NCBI GenBank assembly: GCA_038373865.1
Contig: JAXGGA010002356.1
Span: 60,460-124,459 of the forward strand
Source: Uloborus plumipes
Taxonomy: Eukaryota > Arthropoda > Arachnida > Araneae > Uloboridae
DNA length: 64,000 nt
Direction: 5' to 3'
Position 1 is the stretch's first letter, and every line of letters starts with the position of its first letter. Below the pieces are notes generated by a model. That model was not told the origin of the DNA. It saw only the letters and a list, made by a program, of their open reading frames with translations, and ran no database searches. Shown here piece after piece: positions 12,001 to 24,379 of this stretch. A program made the translations under genes and the position numbers.

Positions 12001-12840
12001 GATTCATAAAGTGATAAAATTTGTTATGTTAAGCATATTTAAGGAACTATATTTTTAACTTACATCAAACTCGGAAAAAGTTATTTTAAAACTGATATTA
12101 TTGCTGTAAAATAAGAAAATTGCTTTTAAATTTTAAATTGTATTTTTTTAGTACATATGAAACTAATATAAAACTACAGAAAAAATTTAGCAATCATAAA
12201 TATTACAATCATTGCAAGAAAAAATATGAATATAATTAATGTAAAGGATACAAATATTCCATACGTAAAAGTTTAAAAAAAAATCCTTTTACGTTTTGAA
12301 TTTCATCAAAAAAAAAAAAAGTCAAATATGTTTCCACACCAAAGTATACGACGAAAACGATAACAAGTAATATTTAGGTTTTCAGTTACAAGTAATTAAA
12401 AAGTAATTCTGTTTTAAAAATCCTACTAGAAAAAGAAAACCTTTAAAACAAACAAGAACCTTTAAAAACAGCTCATAACTGATTTTTTTTAAACAACTAA
12501 TAATATAATAATGATATTTAATAAAGAAATGAATAAATAACCAAATAATTTCATTAATAAATAATAACAAATGAAAGGAAACTAATGAATATTGTTACCA
12601 AGCTTAAGAGTTTACAAAAAAATATAATTTGAATTATAATTTTTTTTCTACAGATTGTCATTTGATTCCGTTATCTGATTTAGCTCAAAAATACTGATGA
12701 ATTTTTTTTATTCTCCAAAAATGTATTTTTAAGCTGAAGAAAAAGAGAAGTGGCAGTGAGTCTTGGAATACTATTATTTTGCCAATTTTCAAGAAAAAAA
12801 AAACAAATGTATGCGTCAGAATACTTTTGTGGTCAGTAAA
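9045..12840. other. AT-rich intronic or intergenic DNA, nothing recognised
   Basis: It holds poly(A) at about 9809-9829, poly(T) at about 11530-11547 and many short A/T runs. Short open frames are AT-biased. I found no exon-like sequence with splice sites, no inverted-repeat ends and no RNA gene. Confidence 0.4.
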
Positions 12841-12846
12841 ACTTAA

Positions 12847-12952
12847 TCAATAATGCTCACATATTCCTTGAAACATCTGTAAACATTATAAAACTAAAAC
12901 AACAGTGCTCAAATATTTGTTGGAGTACCTATTAACATTATAAAACAAAAGC
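12847..12952. repeat. Local tandem duplication, about 55-60 bp, two units
   Basis: AATGCTCACATATTCCTTG...AACATTATAAAAC is followed by AGTGCTCAAATATTTGTTG...AACATTATAAAAC with several substitutions. It is an old simple duplication. Confidence 0.5.
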
Positions 12953-13329
12953 GATACTTTGTCCGCTAGGAATGCTCGGCTATCCAAAAGTGATTTTTTT
13001 TTATGATTATGTTTGCTGGAAATGCACAGAACATAGGAACGTAATCGCCAGTTTCACAAGAAAACATGGAAATAAAAAAGCACAAGCTCATGCTTCTGAC
13101 ATTAGCTAGTTACAGTTTAAACCACTTAACTACGCTTGCTTAGTTAATGCTATAACTAGCTAAGACCAATTTTCTTATGCACTTACTGGTAGTATTGTGC
13201 CAAAACATGAACAATTTTTACATAAATAGTTTTGTCTTCTAATCAATTACATAAACTCAAACTTTCTCTTGAAAAAGTATTGTATTTATTAATTGTTTTC
13301 GGTGGTGGTCTTGTGCCAGCTAAGCTAGC

Positions 13330-13569
13330 AATTTCGGGTGCGCTGCTTCAGATTTTCAACTGTACAGTCATTTGGTGGGAGGTCCAATTTCCACAGTAAA
13401 CGCATGCATAGGGACCCTTTGATAGGGAAGGTAACCTTTCACAGCACAAGAACACATTCATACAGAAAAAGAACAAGAGAGAGAAAGCACATCCATGCAC
13501 AAGCCGGGATTCGAACCCGGGACTCCTCCAACTCGGTCGTTCTTCTCTGACCACTGGGCGAGGTGGCCG
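13330..13569 (-). repeat. tRNA-derived SINE (tRNA-like head 13501-13569)
   Basis: Read on the - strand, the head begins GGCCACCTCGCCCAGTGGTC and reaches GGTTCGAATCC (plus-strand 13507-13517), a canonical RNA polymerase III B box. The A-box region is CCCAGTGGTCAGAG. The length fits a tRNA, but the cloverleaf is imperfect and there is an unrelated tail of at least 150 bp, so this is a SINE rather than a functional tRNA gene. The tail end (about 13330) is approximate and I see no poly(A) or target duplication. Confidence 0.6.
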
Positions 13570-16010
13570 GTTGTTTGTTGAAAGTTTTGATCACAGCGTT
13601 TTTACTTTGCTTAACTAACTTAACGGGTTTTAAAACAGGTTTACAGTTGTTTTGCGATGAATTCTTAACTGGAGGAAAACTGCACACGTTAACTGAAAAC
13701 AATTCAGATGAAAAACCACGGGAAAATAGGGACCGGCAGTATGAAAATATATGGCCCGAACAGGCAGGTCATTTCAAGTTTTTCTAAAGAGGGGCTGCAA
13801 AGGGTAATAACACAATATAATTTCACAAGAAAACAACAAAAACTACTCCCACCCATACGTAAATACATTGATTTCTCAAAGTCAGGGAGGAATCGACGCC
13901 CCCTGCCCCCCCCTCTCCTAAATGATGGGCCTGGGCCCGAAATGCTGCATTTGCATAAATTAGAAAAAGCCCTTTCGCGACAGCCGAACGGTGTTCCAAC
14001 AAAACGGTTAAGTGATTAAAAAAAAAAAACTTCCGTTTTTGTTGTCACCTTGCAAAGAATGTAAAATTAACGAAAAGTAAAAGAAGAAAAACATGAATAA
14101 CATGTATTGCAATTATCCCTCTGTCATCTGCCAAACCTTTGTATAAAAAACACCAAATATGTCTTTGCAATCTCTCTTAATGAGTGAGAACGGATGAATT
14201 CTTCGTGAAAAGGCGAAAAAAAAAAAAAAAAGAAAGTGCCGAAAACACGCCAGATATTTCTTTTAAAGAATCTCTGCCAAAAAAAAGAAGAAGAAAAAAG
14301 AATAACAACAGCTCAGAAATTGTTTCTGCTTCAAGTAACAATAATGCTGTCGTATGCCGTGAGTCTTCAGTTTTTATCGACATTACTTTACGCTTTCTCC
14401 TTTCGCTTTTTTCTCCCTTTGATACGCAAATCGAAACCCTTGACATGTTTTTCCTTCTCCTTTCGCGTTCTTTTCCAACGGGTTTTTCTCCCTCGCTGTC
14501 AGTGGCCAATGCGTAACGCTCGGAAATATTGCACCCTAAGTGGTATTGGCCTGGATAGTGTGAAGACAAAAGGAGAATCGAATTTTTTTGCGCTGTCCTT
14601 GGCTTCTTCGGTTAAATCCAAAAGGGAAACTCTCTGGCGATAGATTTGCCTAAACAGATACTTTGAGTATCATTCAAATGAGTTTTGGGAAAGAAATAAT
14701 AAAAATTTGCAAAAGGTTACCACGGAGTTGGAATAAAACTAAAGCAATTATTACACTTATTCTATCTCTTTGTTTCTCACTCAAGATTTACTTCGTGCAG
14801 CGTCATTTATGCTTTTATTTACTTATTTATGTTTCTAGTTCGTGATTTTTGTTATTCTTATTTTAACTATTAAAACACATATGTTACTTGTAGCTTGAAT
14901 ATCGGTGTTTCAAAACTTAGAAGACGATAAGGTAACATGGCAGTTTTCCCGTTCTTTCTAGAATCATCAGAGATGGCGACTCTATTCAGTCGAAGAACTA
15001 ACAAAACATAATACAGCTTCTTAAATAGCAAAGTGGGGATTACGCCCTCTGACGACAATTCGTAACAATTATACACCAGCTTAACTAGTGACTAGAGTAC
15101 AAAAGTCAAGTAGTTTTAAACATCTAATACCATAGTGAACTAGGAGTCTTAATCAATCTGTAAATTTGAAGATTTTACCTTTAAGCAACTTACTGATTTT
15201 GATAAAGGAGCTATAAATTTATTAAATCCCCAGCTACAACGGAAAGATTCTTTTCTGTGATGTTTTAAAGAACAAAATTGAAGTTTTTTAACATTTATGA
15301 ATTTTAGTTTTTGCGTTAAAATTTCATTTACTTAATTAAAAAAAAAAAAATTTTGCATCACATTCTATATGTGACTCCAAATTACTCCAAGCGACAGGAT
15401 AGCTTCTTACCAAGGTATTGATTCATTTTAAACGAGTTTAATCCATTATAACTCATTGGCATCTCAATAATTCCTCTTTGGAAAAAAATACTGGTACATT
15501 TTTACGCATCATCTAAGCATATAAAAATTGTTTTCAAAATTTTATACGTTGACTCAATTACTAATTTAAACAAAATACATTCCTGTAATAAGCATAAAAC
15601 TCCAAATTTTACATAAATATGTTAAATTTTCCACAACAAAATCTGACACAAAAAAAGTTTTATCTTACATTTATGTAGAAAATTCTGCATTTCTCTAATC
15701 TTTAAAACATTACAAAATGTGAACAACATGTCTGCTATAAATACTTAAAACCTGGTTAGTAATAAATTGAACTTTAGCTCTTGAAATCAACTCAGTATTT
15801 CCATCCATTAAAGATAATTTTAGCAATATGTGCTAATTGAAACACTAAAAAACAGAAATAATCGTCGAAACCGTTCTTCAGATCTCTCTGGATGAATAAA
15901 CTTTTGTGTTTGGTGAAGATATGCAACTGGGGGGCGTAATGGGTTGATAATTATTTTTCTTATCTTTGGATAACTGAGCCATTGCTTAGGTGAGTTTAAT
16001 CCATTTTATA
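13570..16010. other. Mixed-composition stretch without a supported gene
   Basis: The part 14160-14660 is less AT-rich and has overlapping open frames on both strands (up to 135 codons), but they are Lys/Ser/Phe-rich, come from polypurine and polypyrimidine tracts, and show no domain. The rest is AT-rich. A regulatory role for 14340-14640 is possible but unsupported. Confidence 0.35.
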
Positions 16011-16013
16011 CCT

Positions 16014-16245
16014 ACACTAAAAAAAAGTTATTTTTTCAGTATAATACAGCTAATTTTGTAGTAATTTTACAGTAATAAAATGTAAATTGTTAATTTTGCA
16101 GTAATAAACTGCAAAATTGCTAGTTTTACAGTATAAACAGTAAAATTATTAATTTACTGTTTATTACTGTGCATTTTACAATTTTAAACTAAAACCTCCA
16201 AGTTCAGTATTATTCTGTAAAAACAACAGCTTATTTTTTGCAATG
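16014..16245. mobile_element. CACTG-ended short transposon, copy 2
   Basis: Left end CACTAAAAAAAAGTTATTTT, right end AACAGCTTATTTTTTGCAATG. The body holds the family units (TTTTGCAGTAATAAACTGCAAAATTGC and others). Its ends have drifted, suggesting an older copy. TAC flanks both sides. Confidence 0.65.
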
Positions 16246-16252
16246 TACAAAT

Positions 16253-16500
16253 GGATGGTGTTATGCAAAAAGGAGTTAACCCACAAAAACCTGATTTTGA
16301 GATAGTGGGCTTTAAAGTTAACAAACTCTGGCAAAAAGCATGGAGCTCTATATCAATATACCAATGATATGTTTCCATGAAATGCTGATAGGGCTTAAAT
16401 ATTTTTGCTTAATGTAGAAAGCAACATATTTTACCATCACAGTTGGATAACTCATTTTTTTATGTTTTGTGGGTTAACTCCTTTTTGCATAACACCATCC
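16253..16500. mobile_element. MITE with 36-37 bp inverted ends and AAAT target duplication
   Basis: The left arm GGATGGTGTTATGCAAAAAG (to about 16290) matches the reverse complement of the right arm 16464-16500, perfectly apart from one A-run length difference. AAAT lies on both sides (16249-16252 and 16501-16504). The core GCAAAAAGGAG is shared with the MITE at 7522, which also has a 4-bp duplication, so the two probably use the same transposase. No coding sequence. Confidence 0.8.
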
Positions 16501-17030
16501 AAATATAGTAAGACAATTACACTATGAGAGGGGCTGTTTGACATTGAGAAACGTTGTGTATTAATGTCCTAAATAACTGTTTGCACGTCATTAGAAAGGA
16601 TGCTGTTTCTGGAGTCTTCGGAAGGCTAGCTGTATTTTGAGAAAGAGAAGTCTTATAGAGCTATCGCAGCCCTTCACGTCACTCCTCGAGGAACCACAGT
16701 ACCTGTCATTGTTGTGACTTAACCTGATACGGCATCCTCGAGGCTTTTTATTTAACAATTACAATATATCATTTTCACAAATACCTAAGACGATTACAAC
16801 GAATAGTAACACGAAGCATAAAACATTCACAACCTATAATGACACAAAGACATAAAATAATTGAAACATATAATTACATGAAGTTAGCAGTTTGCACTTT
16901 CTCATTAAAAACAGAGTTACGCAGAAGATTATATAAGCAGTTGTACAGGTAGACGAGGAGAGTGGGATAGATAACTTTGAGCATATGGTGAATAATTTAA
17001 AGTATGACGTTTACTCCATATAGTCGGAGT

Positions 17031-17515
17031 CAGGGGTGCCCACAGGGGGGGGGGGGTTATGGAGCAAGTTGTGCCATCAAAATTTTGGGGGTGGGGGGAT
17101 TTTTTAAAACTAATTTATTTATTTAAATTACTTATTTCAATAAAATTTTAATGTATAAATTTTAAATAAAAATTATTCATTAATTTATTTTTTAATTTAA
17201 ATTATTTTTGTTATTATTTTATTATTATTTACTTATTTATTTATTTGTGTGTATGGGCTTGGAATGTCTGGAAAAGAAAAAAAAAGGCCATTCCATTCTG
17301 CGCATAGTTAGTACTTCTACAAAATTAATAGTAGATAAAAAAATAATAGTTATAATTTTAAAAAATAAATTTTTTAAAAAATAAATATATAATTAAAAAA
17401 ATAAACAAAATAAAAAAAGGCTAAAAATAAAAAACAAAAAGCACAAGAGGGTTGGGAATTTTTTTTGGGGGGGGGGGGATTTACGCCATTGAGCTTGGGG
17501 GGGGGGGCACCTCTG
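17031..17515. mobile_element. hAT-type short element with exact 8-bp target duplication
   Basis: Begins CAGGGGTGCCCACAGGGGGG and ends GGGGGCACCTCTG. GTCGGAGT is duplicated exactly at 17023-17030 and 17516-17523. Eight-bp duplications with CAGGG termini are typical of hAT transposons. Long G-runs sit at both ends and the middle is AT-rich low-complexity DNA. No transposase. Confidence 0.8.
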
Positions 17516-17523
17516 GTCGGAGT

Positions 17524-18027
17524 TAAAAATACTAAAACACTGTGGATGAGGCCAGTAGAACATTTTACAGTGGAATTTTGAGCTATCGCAGCAACACACC
17601 TTTCACCGATTGCAAATATATGCAGATGATGGGGAGCCCGAGGGTCTGTTTTGCAGACTGATCGCCAATCTATCACGACCGCAAGCTTGAGGTTGCAGGA
17701 GAAGCGGACAGAAAGGGGAGATGACGTCATCGAGGAGCGAGGCCGAAGACGAAAGTGAGGTCGGATACCGGTGCATTGATACGTGAAGAGGAAGAAGAGG
17801 AGGCGGATGTTGCTCCGCGGGTGTTAAAGAGTACTACTTTCTCGCACTCTGGGGTAAAGACACAGGTTAGGTGAAAGCGTGAATCCCTGTTTATGGCAAT
17901 GCTAAACGGTTTATTCTTTGACCGGGCCTGCCAAAAGTGGTTTGGGAGCTCAAGATATTCGCTATAAGAAAAAGGCCATTTTAACCAACGGGTTCCATTC
18001 CGCGAAAAAACAGACATTTTGTCCACA
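17524..18027. promoter_or_regulatory. GC-rich non-repetitive island with a consensus CRE
   Basis: Composition rises well above the surroundings. TGACGTCA (17722-17729), the consensus CREB/ATF site, lies in it. A 99-codon frame exists on the - strand (17727-18026) but has no recognised domain. It may be an intronic enhancer, an alternative promoter or an unrecognised exon. This is weak inference from composition. Confidence 0.3.
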
Positions 18028-18371
18028 CACTGTGAAAATAAATGTTGTTTTTTAAGTATAATACAGCTAATGTGTTATAGTAAAAAACTAAACATTGCTA
18101 ATTTTAAGGTAATAAATAAAAATTGCTAATTTTACAATACTAAATTGTAAAATTACTAATTTTGCAGTTTATTACAGTACATTTTACAATTTTAAACTGG
18201 AACCTCTGTTGCCAGTATTATACTGTTGTTTTTACAGTACAGTACAGCTGCATTTTACGGCAATAAACTAAAATTGCTAGTGTCACAGTTTATTACTGTG
18301 TATTTTACAGTTTTAAACTGGAATATCTGCTGCCAGTATTATACTGTAAAAAACAAGTTTTTTTTGCAGTG
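18028..18371. mobile_element. CACTG-ended short transposon, copy 3
   Basis: Left end CACTGTGAAAATAAATGTTG, right end AAAACAAGTTTTTTTTGCAGTG. Contains two internal units with CCAGTATTATACTGT and TTTAAACTGGAA, in inverted orientation relative to copy 1. Confidence 0.7.
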
Positions 18372-20603
18372 TTGTAGCACATGTATATGTGATTTCTAAA
18401 GCTTTTTTTTCATTATCATTATTGAACTTTCGAAGCAAAGTATGGAACTGTCACTTCTGAGACAAAATGTCTAATTTTCTGTGCGCCCGTTATTCGTTTC
18501 TTTTTTTTTCTTTGAAGTTAGCACTAAAAACAATTTTTAGAAAAGTAAAGTATGGATTTAAGACATTCACAGTACCAGATTCTGAGAATAAAATGCTGGA
18601 ATTGAGAGCTCTAAATCTGACGTCAAAAGTGTGTTTAGTGCGTGAAAGCTAAACTTTTTTTAAAGACAATAATCTTAAAAAAAGGCTTAGAAAACCACAA
18701 AAGTAAAGTACTCAGGGTCAACATATTTTTAACTTTCAACCTTTTTTCATTTTTGTGTGGAAGAGGAAGTCGAAAGTTTGAACGTCAAAAATTCGAAAAG
18801 TCAAAAATCCAAAAGCGCGTAATTTCTTTTTTTTTTTTTTTTTTTGGGGGGGGGGTTTAAAGTTATACCAAGAAACCTTCTTCGTGAGTAAAAATGAGAA
18901 CAAAAAAATCCCCCGCTAAAGAATACATTACTTTTAACCCCAAAGCAAGAACGTATAGCTCTTATATAACACACAATTTATTTCTTAATAAGTTGTTTTC
19001 CTCAAAAATCTTACGCACTATCAGTTCTTAAATATTAAAAACTAAATGACATAACCTAGGTTACTATTGAATAAATCTAGCCTTGAGGTGGAAAAGGAAT
19101 TGCAGTTAATTTCTAAAAAAGCTGAACCAATTTAACCAATTAGTACTTCCTATTGTGTTAATCCTTGAGTGTTCCTTGAACTCAAACTGCACAAACATTG
19201 AAACTGGCCCCTCCCCGTTTTATAAAGTGAGAGCTTTCAAAAATTAATCAAAATTAAATGATAAACTTTCAGTGCAAATTAAAAGCACCATTGTTCACGG
19301 TTTTAATACAGAACAAGAACAATTTTTAAAAATTGAAAACTAATAAACTCAATAAAACTTTTTAATTGTACTTACACTTTGTGCTTTCTATCTAAAATGT
19401 ATGAATAATAATATTGTAACCACGCCCTTTCTTTTATTATCACATCTCTTTATCATAAATAACAATAAATCATTGACTTTTGTTTAAAATTTAAAAAATC
19501 AACTGTTCATGGTTATTATAGTTGCTGAACAAGCAGGTGTATTGCCGATTCTTGGCGATGGAGACTTAGTGGGTGCATTTAGAGCATTTTCCTTTCTCAG
19601 CCCTTGAGGTTACCTTGCATTCAAAATGCATGAATAGATAAATAGACATTTAAGTCAAACTAACGTCACCTGTTTGTCACATCAGTCCTTGAATAATAAA
19701 TGGGGACATTTTGCTTGCCTTTCCTATCTCTCATTCGCCTGGCACTCAACAATCACGCTATAGAAAAATTATCTGTTGGTAAAAACGTACGCGTAGCCGT
19801 CAGTTTTATCGCTCTGTACACGCCACTGATCTCATACATAGCAGACGACACGTGAATCTCGGTAGCTTCATTTTATTCCGACATCATTTTTCCGGCATGG
19901 CAGATGGGTGGCCAACTGTAACCGTAACGGCAAATGTGACGTCAACACATCGTTTTTGTCAAATAAGGAAAGAAATGGATTCTTGGACTTCCGAATTGTT
20001 GTGAAAAAAATTCAAATATTTTATTTCTTGATTTAAACATTTTAAATGGCTTATAGAAAATGTATACATCTTATACAAAAATAGAAGTAATTTGCCTTTC
20101 TACAAAAATATGTTCGAAGGCTCTTCAAATGGTTATGTACGTAGCATTGGAGTCATACATGAATAATCATAATTACTATCACTGAGAATAATAGTGATGA
20201 ATTACATTTTGTTTTTGATAAAATAATAAACTTATTTTCATGCAAATTTGATGACAGTCGCGTAACATTTCTTGCTCGTTATTGTGGTGATTACAAAAGC
20301 ATTATTGTCAATATTATGAATTCAAAAAAAAATATTTATTTGTAATGCTATTTTTAAACATAAAATTTCATCTAAAAGCCTTAATTAATTAATTTTTTTC
20401 ATTGCGATGCACGATTTTATGCCTCATAGAATTTTGAAGTAAAATGTTAACTGATCTTCTCTGAATCAAAAAGTTCGTCCTAAGTATTTTCGGTTATGCA
20501 AAAATTGGCCTTAGTAACAATTAATTCTTCTCTTCCTCTCATTTGAGTTAAACACGGAGTTATTATTGGCCACTGTCGATTACAGAATTTCCTCAAGTTA
20601 GCA
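18372..20603. other. AT-rich stretch with one GC-richer patch at about 19780-19960
   Basis: No exon or transposon end recognised. A poly(T)/poly(G) tract lies at about 18828-18854. The patch around 19780-19960 includes TGACGTCA (about 19937-19944) and balanced composition, and could be a conserved non-coding element. I cannot show this. Confidence 0.35.
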
Positions 20604-20607
20604 TTAA

Positions 20608-21120
20608 CCCATTAATGACTGACATTTTTTTTCCAAAGATATATTGTATACTGGTTACAAACAGTGTTTAATGGACGGGAAAAATAATAAAAAAAATATT
20701 GTGTAAAAAATAATCGTTTTATTAAGGAAAGAAAAATCGTCCCTTAAAAGTTGCGATAGACCCCAGAGGGTAATTACTTTTTTTACTAAAAAAATTTTCT
20801 GTTTACGATATAGTATTTAAAAAGAAATTTTATAAGAAGAAATAAAATCAGCAATTAACATAAACTGGGAAGCTGGGAATCACTTTGAAAACTTAACTTT
20901 TTTTCTTGAGATTGTGAACAATGTAATTTTTGCTAAAGATCATACTAAAACTGCTACGGAACACACTTTACAATGGTTATGTGCTGCAATCTGTTAATAA
21001 CAAATTGAAACAATACCAAGGTACTAATTGAACACTAATATTTGGTTGAAATGTTCATTTTAGAGAAATTCAGACCCTTTTTTGGACCGTCCCTAAAAAG
21101 GGACGCTAGGCATTAATGGG
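20608..21120. mobile_element. piggyBac-type MITE, copy A (513 bp, TTAA-flanked)
   Basis: Ends CCCATTAATGACTGAC and GCTAGGCATTAATGGG, flanked by TTAA at 20604-20607 and 21121-21124. TTAA duplication with CCC...GGG termini is the hallmark of piggyBac elements. A sister copy in opposite orientation is at 31968-32479. No transposase frame. Confidence 0.85.
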
Positions 21121-21312
21121 TTAAGAGCGAAGCATTATGAAAAAAAAAAAATCACCAAAAAAGCAGGGTCCAACTAACTGAAAGTGAGGCCCAAGGCCGA
21201 CAATACTTTGGAGTTCTAATTTTTTAAGTCAACGGAAAACAATCTTTAAGTTATTCGCAGTGCAAACCCATTTTAGAAATCATTGTATATAGCTCTGCAG
21301 GGCCCTATGCAG

Positions 21313-22177
21313 GACGTTGTAACCAATTTTGGAATTATTCGATCGTTTACGTTTGAAAAGAAAGTCAAAACAATTTTATTTCATCAAAGTGTTTCCTTAG
21401 CCTCTTCATTAAAAATAAACTCATCAAATTTGGACGATTCAAACAATAATGTTTCTAAATCCCGTTACTTCACAGATGGTTCGAAAGCAAAACAAGCTAC
21501 AGCGGCTGCTTTCCTTATTTTAAATAGCACAACTCCTACTAGCGAAACCACCTATCTTCTAAATGTCTCCAACTCAATTTTTCAAGCTGAAGCGTTTGCT
21601 TTAAGAGAAGCAATAAATCATGCAGTGACTCATAATAATTTACCATCAATTATGTACAGTGATAGCCAATCAGTCATCAAATCAATTAGTAATCTAAACC
21701 CAACAAACTCATCAACAGCTGAAATCCAACAGCAACTTATTAATCACCATTCTATAAAAAAATTCTTGGATTAAAGGTCATTCAAACTCTGATGGAAACA
21801 ATAAAGCTGATTTTCTAGCAAATCAAACATCAAATGGATTATTAGTACCAACAAAACAATATTCTTTACCATTTCCAAGAAGTTTTGCAAAGCATAAGTT
21901 ATTGCATGACTTATTGACTGATTGGCAAGAATGTTGGGATCAAGAACTTACAGGAAGAGAAATCTATAAAATCCGTTCCAAAGTTAAATTTACTCCTTTG
22001 AATTTAGACAGACATGAAGTATTTTTCTTTACTGGCCGTGGTCCATTTCCTTCGTACCTAAAAAGATTCCACCTTCTGCAGATTCAAAGCACCTGGAAAT
22101 CCTCAACATTTTATATAGCATTGTATTCATATTTGGACTCAAGACTTAAAAAACTATTATTCGTTTCCTGCAGCTAA
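21313..22177 (+). pseudogene. LINE ORF2 C-terminal fragment: RNase H, frameshifted
   Basis: The frame carries the RNase H acidic residues: YFTDGSK (first Asp, near 21475), QAEAFAL (Glu, near 21590) and MYSDSQS (Asp, near 21660). It stops at about 21772 just before the region that should carry the last active-site Asp. That motif (KADFLA) continues in another frame, indicating a 1-bp indel near 21766-21770. A second open piece (21902-22177) continues the C-terminus. Reverse transcriptase and endonuclease are missing because of 5' truncation, so this is a dead copy. Confidence 0.8.
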
Positions 22178-22681
22178 AAAGAAAATTACTGCTCTTATTT
22201 TTTTTCTAATAGACCACGAGCATTTTCTTTTCGGATAATATTTTTTTTTTTTCTTAACGTCAATACTATTAGCTGCACCTTTTTCTTGTTCTTTCTTCTG
22301 TTTATTTATGAAATTATCTATATTTTTTTTTTTCTTTAATTATAATGTTTTATTATTTATATATATATATTTTTTTTCTTTTTCATTTAGTTTTTGTTAT
22401 TTATATATTTTATTATTTATTCCTTTAATTACTTTTTCTTTTCATTTATTTTATTTATTTATTTATTTTCCATTACCTTTATGTAAATATTTTACTTATA
22501 TTTTTATTTTAATTTATTATTATCCAAAATTATTTTTCTTGTGTATATACCAAATTGAATGTTTACCCATGTGGGTTATTTTGTACTTTTCACATACGGT
22601 CATCCCGTAATTTGTTAAATTTAACATTGTTGAATATGTACAAAGGGATGGCGTACTTTTGAAAAAAAAAAAAGAAAAAAA
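21313..22681 (+). mobile_element. 5'-truncated LINE with RNase H domain, copy 1
   Basis: The insert is bounded by an imperfect 13-bp target duplication (GGGCCCTATGCAG at 21300-21312, GGACCCTATGCAG at 22683-22695). It ends in an A-rich tail (22662-22681), as expected for target-primed reverse transcription. It holds the C-terminal RNase H region and a T-rich 3' UTR. The same 3' end occurs on the - strand at 44861-45420. RNase H in a non-LTR element suggests the I group. Confidence 0.85.
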
Positions 22682-22997
22682 TGGACCCTATGCAGTCGCA
22701 TTGTTTGCATTATGTGTAGACTAGCACTGATACTGTTTTTTAATATCCCATTTTAGATTAAGAGTTTTATATCTAATTCTCAAGAAAGAAATCTTTTTTA
22801 CTTGCATAGAATGAAGTAAATAAGAGAAGTACAAAGGATATTTTTTCCTTCAGTTAATGAATTATTGAATTTTCTTTAAAATACTCATTTCTTTAATGTT
22901 GTGCATCCGTTTTTAGAAAACTAGAAACCCCTCAGGAAGATGGGTCTCTAGTCCCAGGCCTAGTTGGCCCGCGCCATAATCAGGCCCTGCAAAAAAG

Positions 22998-24379
22998 AAA
23001 CTGTCATTTTCGCATTTCCCTAAAACGATGAAACAGGGTGTAAAGTACCACACACGGTTGCTAACAATTTAGAATAGCCATTTTCACATTTCCTAGAAGC
23101 GAAGTGTGTGGAAAAAGTAACTGTTACATCCTTTAACTGGCATGCAACGTCCCGAAGAATCAATTATGCGCCTCACGAAAGTAAAAGCGATGCGTTTGGA
23201 CGTTGCTCTCATCTGTGCAATTTTAACTCTTCCTTGTAAGGAAACGCAGGCACGGGAGCCGTCCGAGCTCATTAACCAATCGCCTCATCTGTATTAACTG
23301 GAGCCGAAGACTTCCCCTTTCGTTGGGATGTGGATCAATGGACCAGACAATCGCCCGATGCTATCGCTGGGATGGAATCAGACATCGAAACCTTCCAATT
23401 ATTGCGATCACACAAAAATGTATCATTAGTTGACTTTGGTGACGCTGATAGAATCACGTTTGCTTCGGAGACCGCTTGTCGTGAAAGAGTTTCGGATTTC
23501 GAATGCAGATTTTTAAAGTAGTCGACAAGGAAACACTAGAAAACGATTTTTTTTCAAACGCTGACATTACTAATGCGTGCTTCGTTTTTTTTTTTGGACA
23601 CACTAGAATCTTACCTTAACTGTTAAAGAAATATTAATAAGCTATATTGAGTGAAAAGGTGATTAGGATTTTCCCAAATGATTACAACTAAATATTATAG
23701 TATTACATGATTTTACTAAGTTGTTATTATTATTTTTTAGTTTTTGCATTATTTTATTCTTTCTTACTATTTCGTTTATTATTAATTGTTATCTAGATGA
23801 CATTACGGAACGGTCGGTATATTGCATGTAGTTCTCCGTTAGCTCCAGTTTAAGAGCGGTAACTTACTGCTCAATATTATAGTATTGGCTTTTATTTTAT
23901 CTGTTTATTTTTTTTTTCAAGCACTAAAATGTTGCTAGAATTTTCTGATTTGATTAGCAAGATTGGGAAAAAACTCAATACCTTACAGTTTAAGCATTTA
24001 TTTTCAATGATTGTATTTAATTTGAAAAGGTTTTTCTATTGAACATACATTTTGAAAATTACTTTTATTTCAATTAAAAATTAATATGTTACTGTCAAGC
24101 TTCAGTGAACCTCCCTTTTCAAGTGCTATTCGCAATCCACGCATGTTTTCCCCTTGAAACCTTCTTCTCTTCTTATGATAAAGAATTCAAATTCATGTCA
24201 AATTGTACGTAGATGGCGACTTTATGCAACTTCTTATTTTTTCAATCATGTGAAAATCAATTTTACGCACTATAGTATCATAATTGTGCTGCGAAATGCA
24301 AAACAGATAAGCAGTCTTTGAAATTAAAAAGAAAAAAAAGAAGACTCGGGAAAATTTGATTCAAAGTTCTGAAGTAATA
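22998..24379. other. Partly GC-richer stretch (about 23000-23520), then AT-rich
   Basis: The segment 23090-23520 has balanced composition with many CpGs and a 63-codon frame (23330-23521) that I do not recognise. It lacks convincing splice sites. It could be a conserved non-coding element. The remainder is AT-rich with nothing seen. Confidence 0.3.

Larger units (their letters stand above)
21164..22989. mobile_element. hAT-type element interrupted by a LINE, 8-bp duplication
   Basis: Left end CAGGGTCCAACTAACTG, right end AGGCCTAGTTGGCCCGCG...CAGGCCCTG. CAAAAAAG flanks both sides (21156-21163, 22990-22997). Without the nested LINE the element is only about 450 bp, a size typical of hAT-derived MITEs. 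Confidence 0.7.

Noticed and set aside
13501..13569. A functional tRNA gene
   Set aside because: A and B boxes are present, but the stems do not form a convincing cloverleaf and non-tRNA sequence follows as in a SINE.
14177..14643. Overlapping frames of 110-135 codons on both strands
   Set aside because: They overlap each other in polypurine and polypyrimidine DNA, are Lys/Ser/Phe/Leu-rich and match no family.
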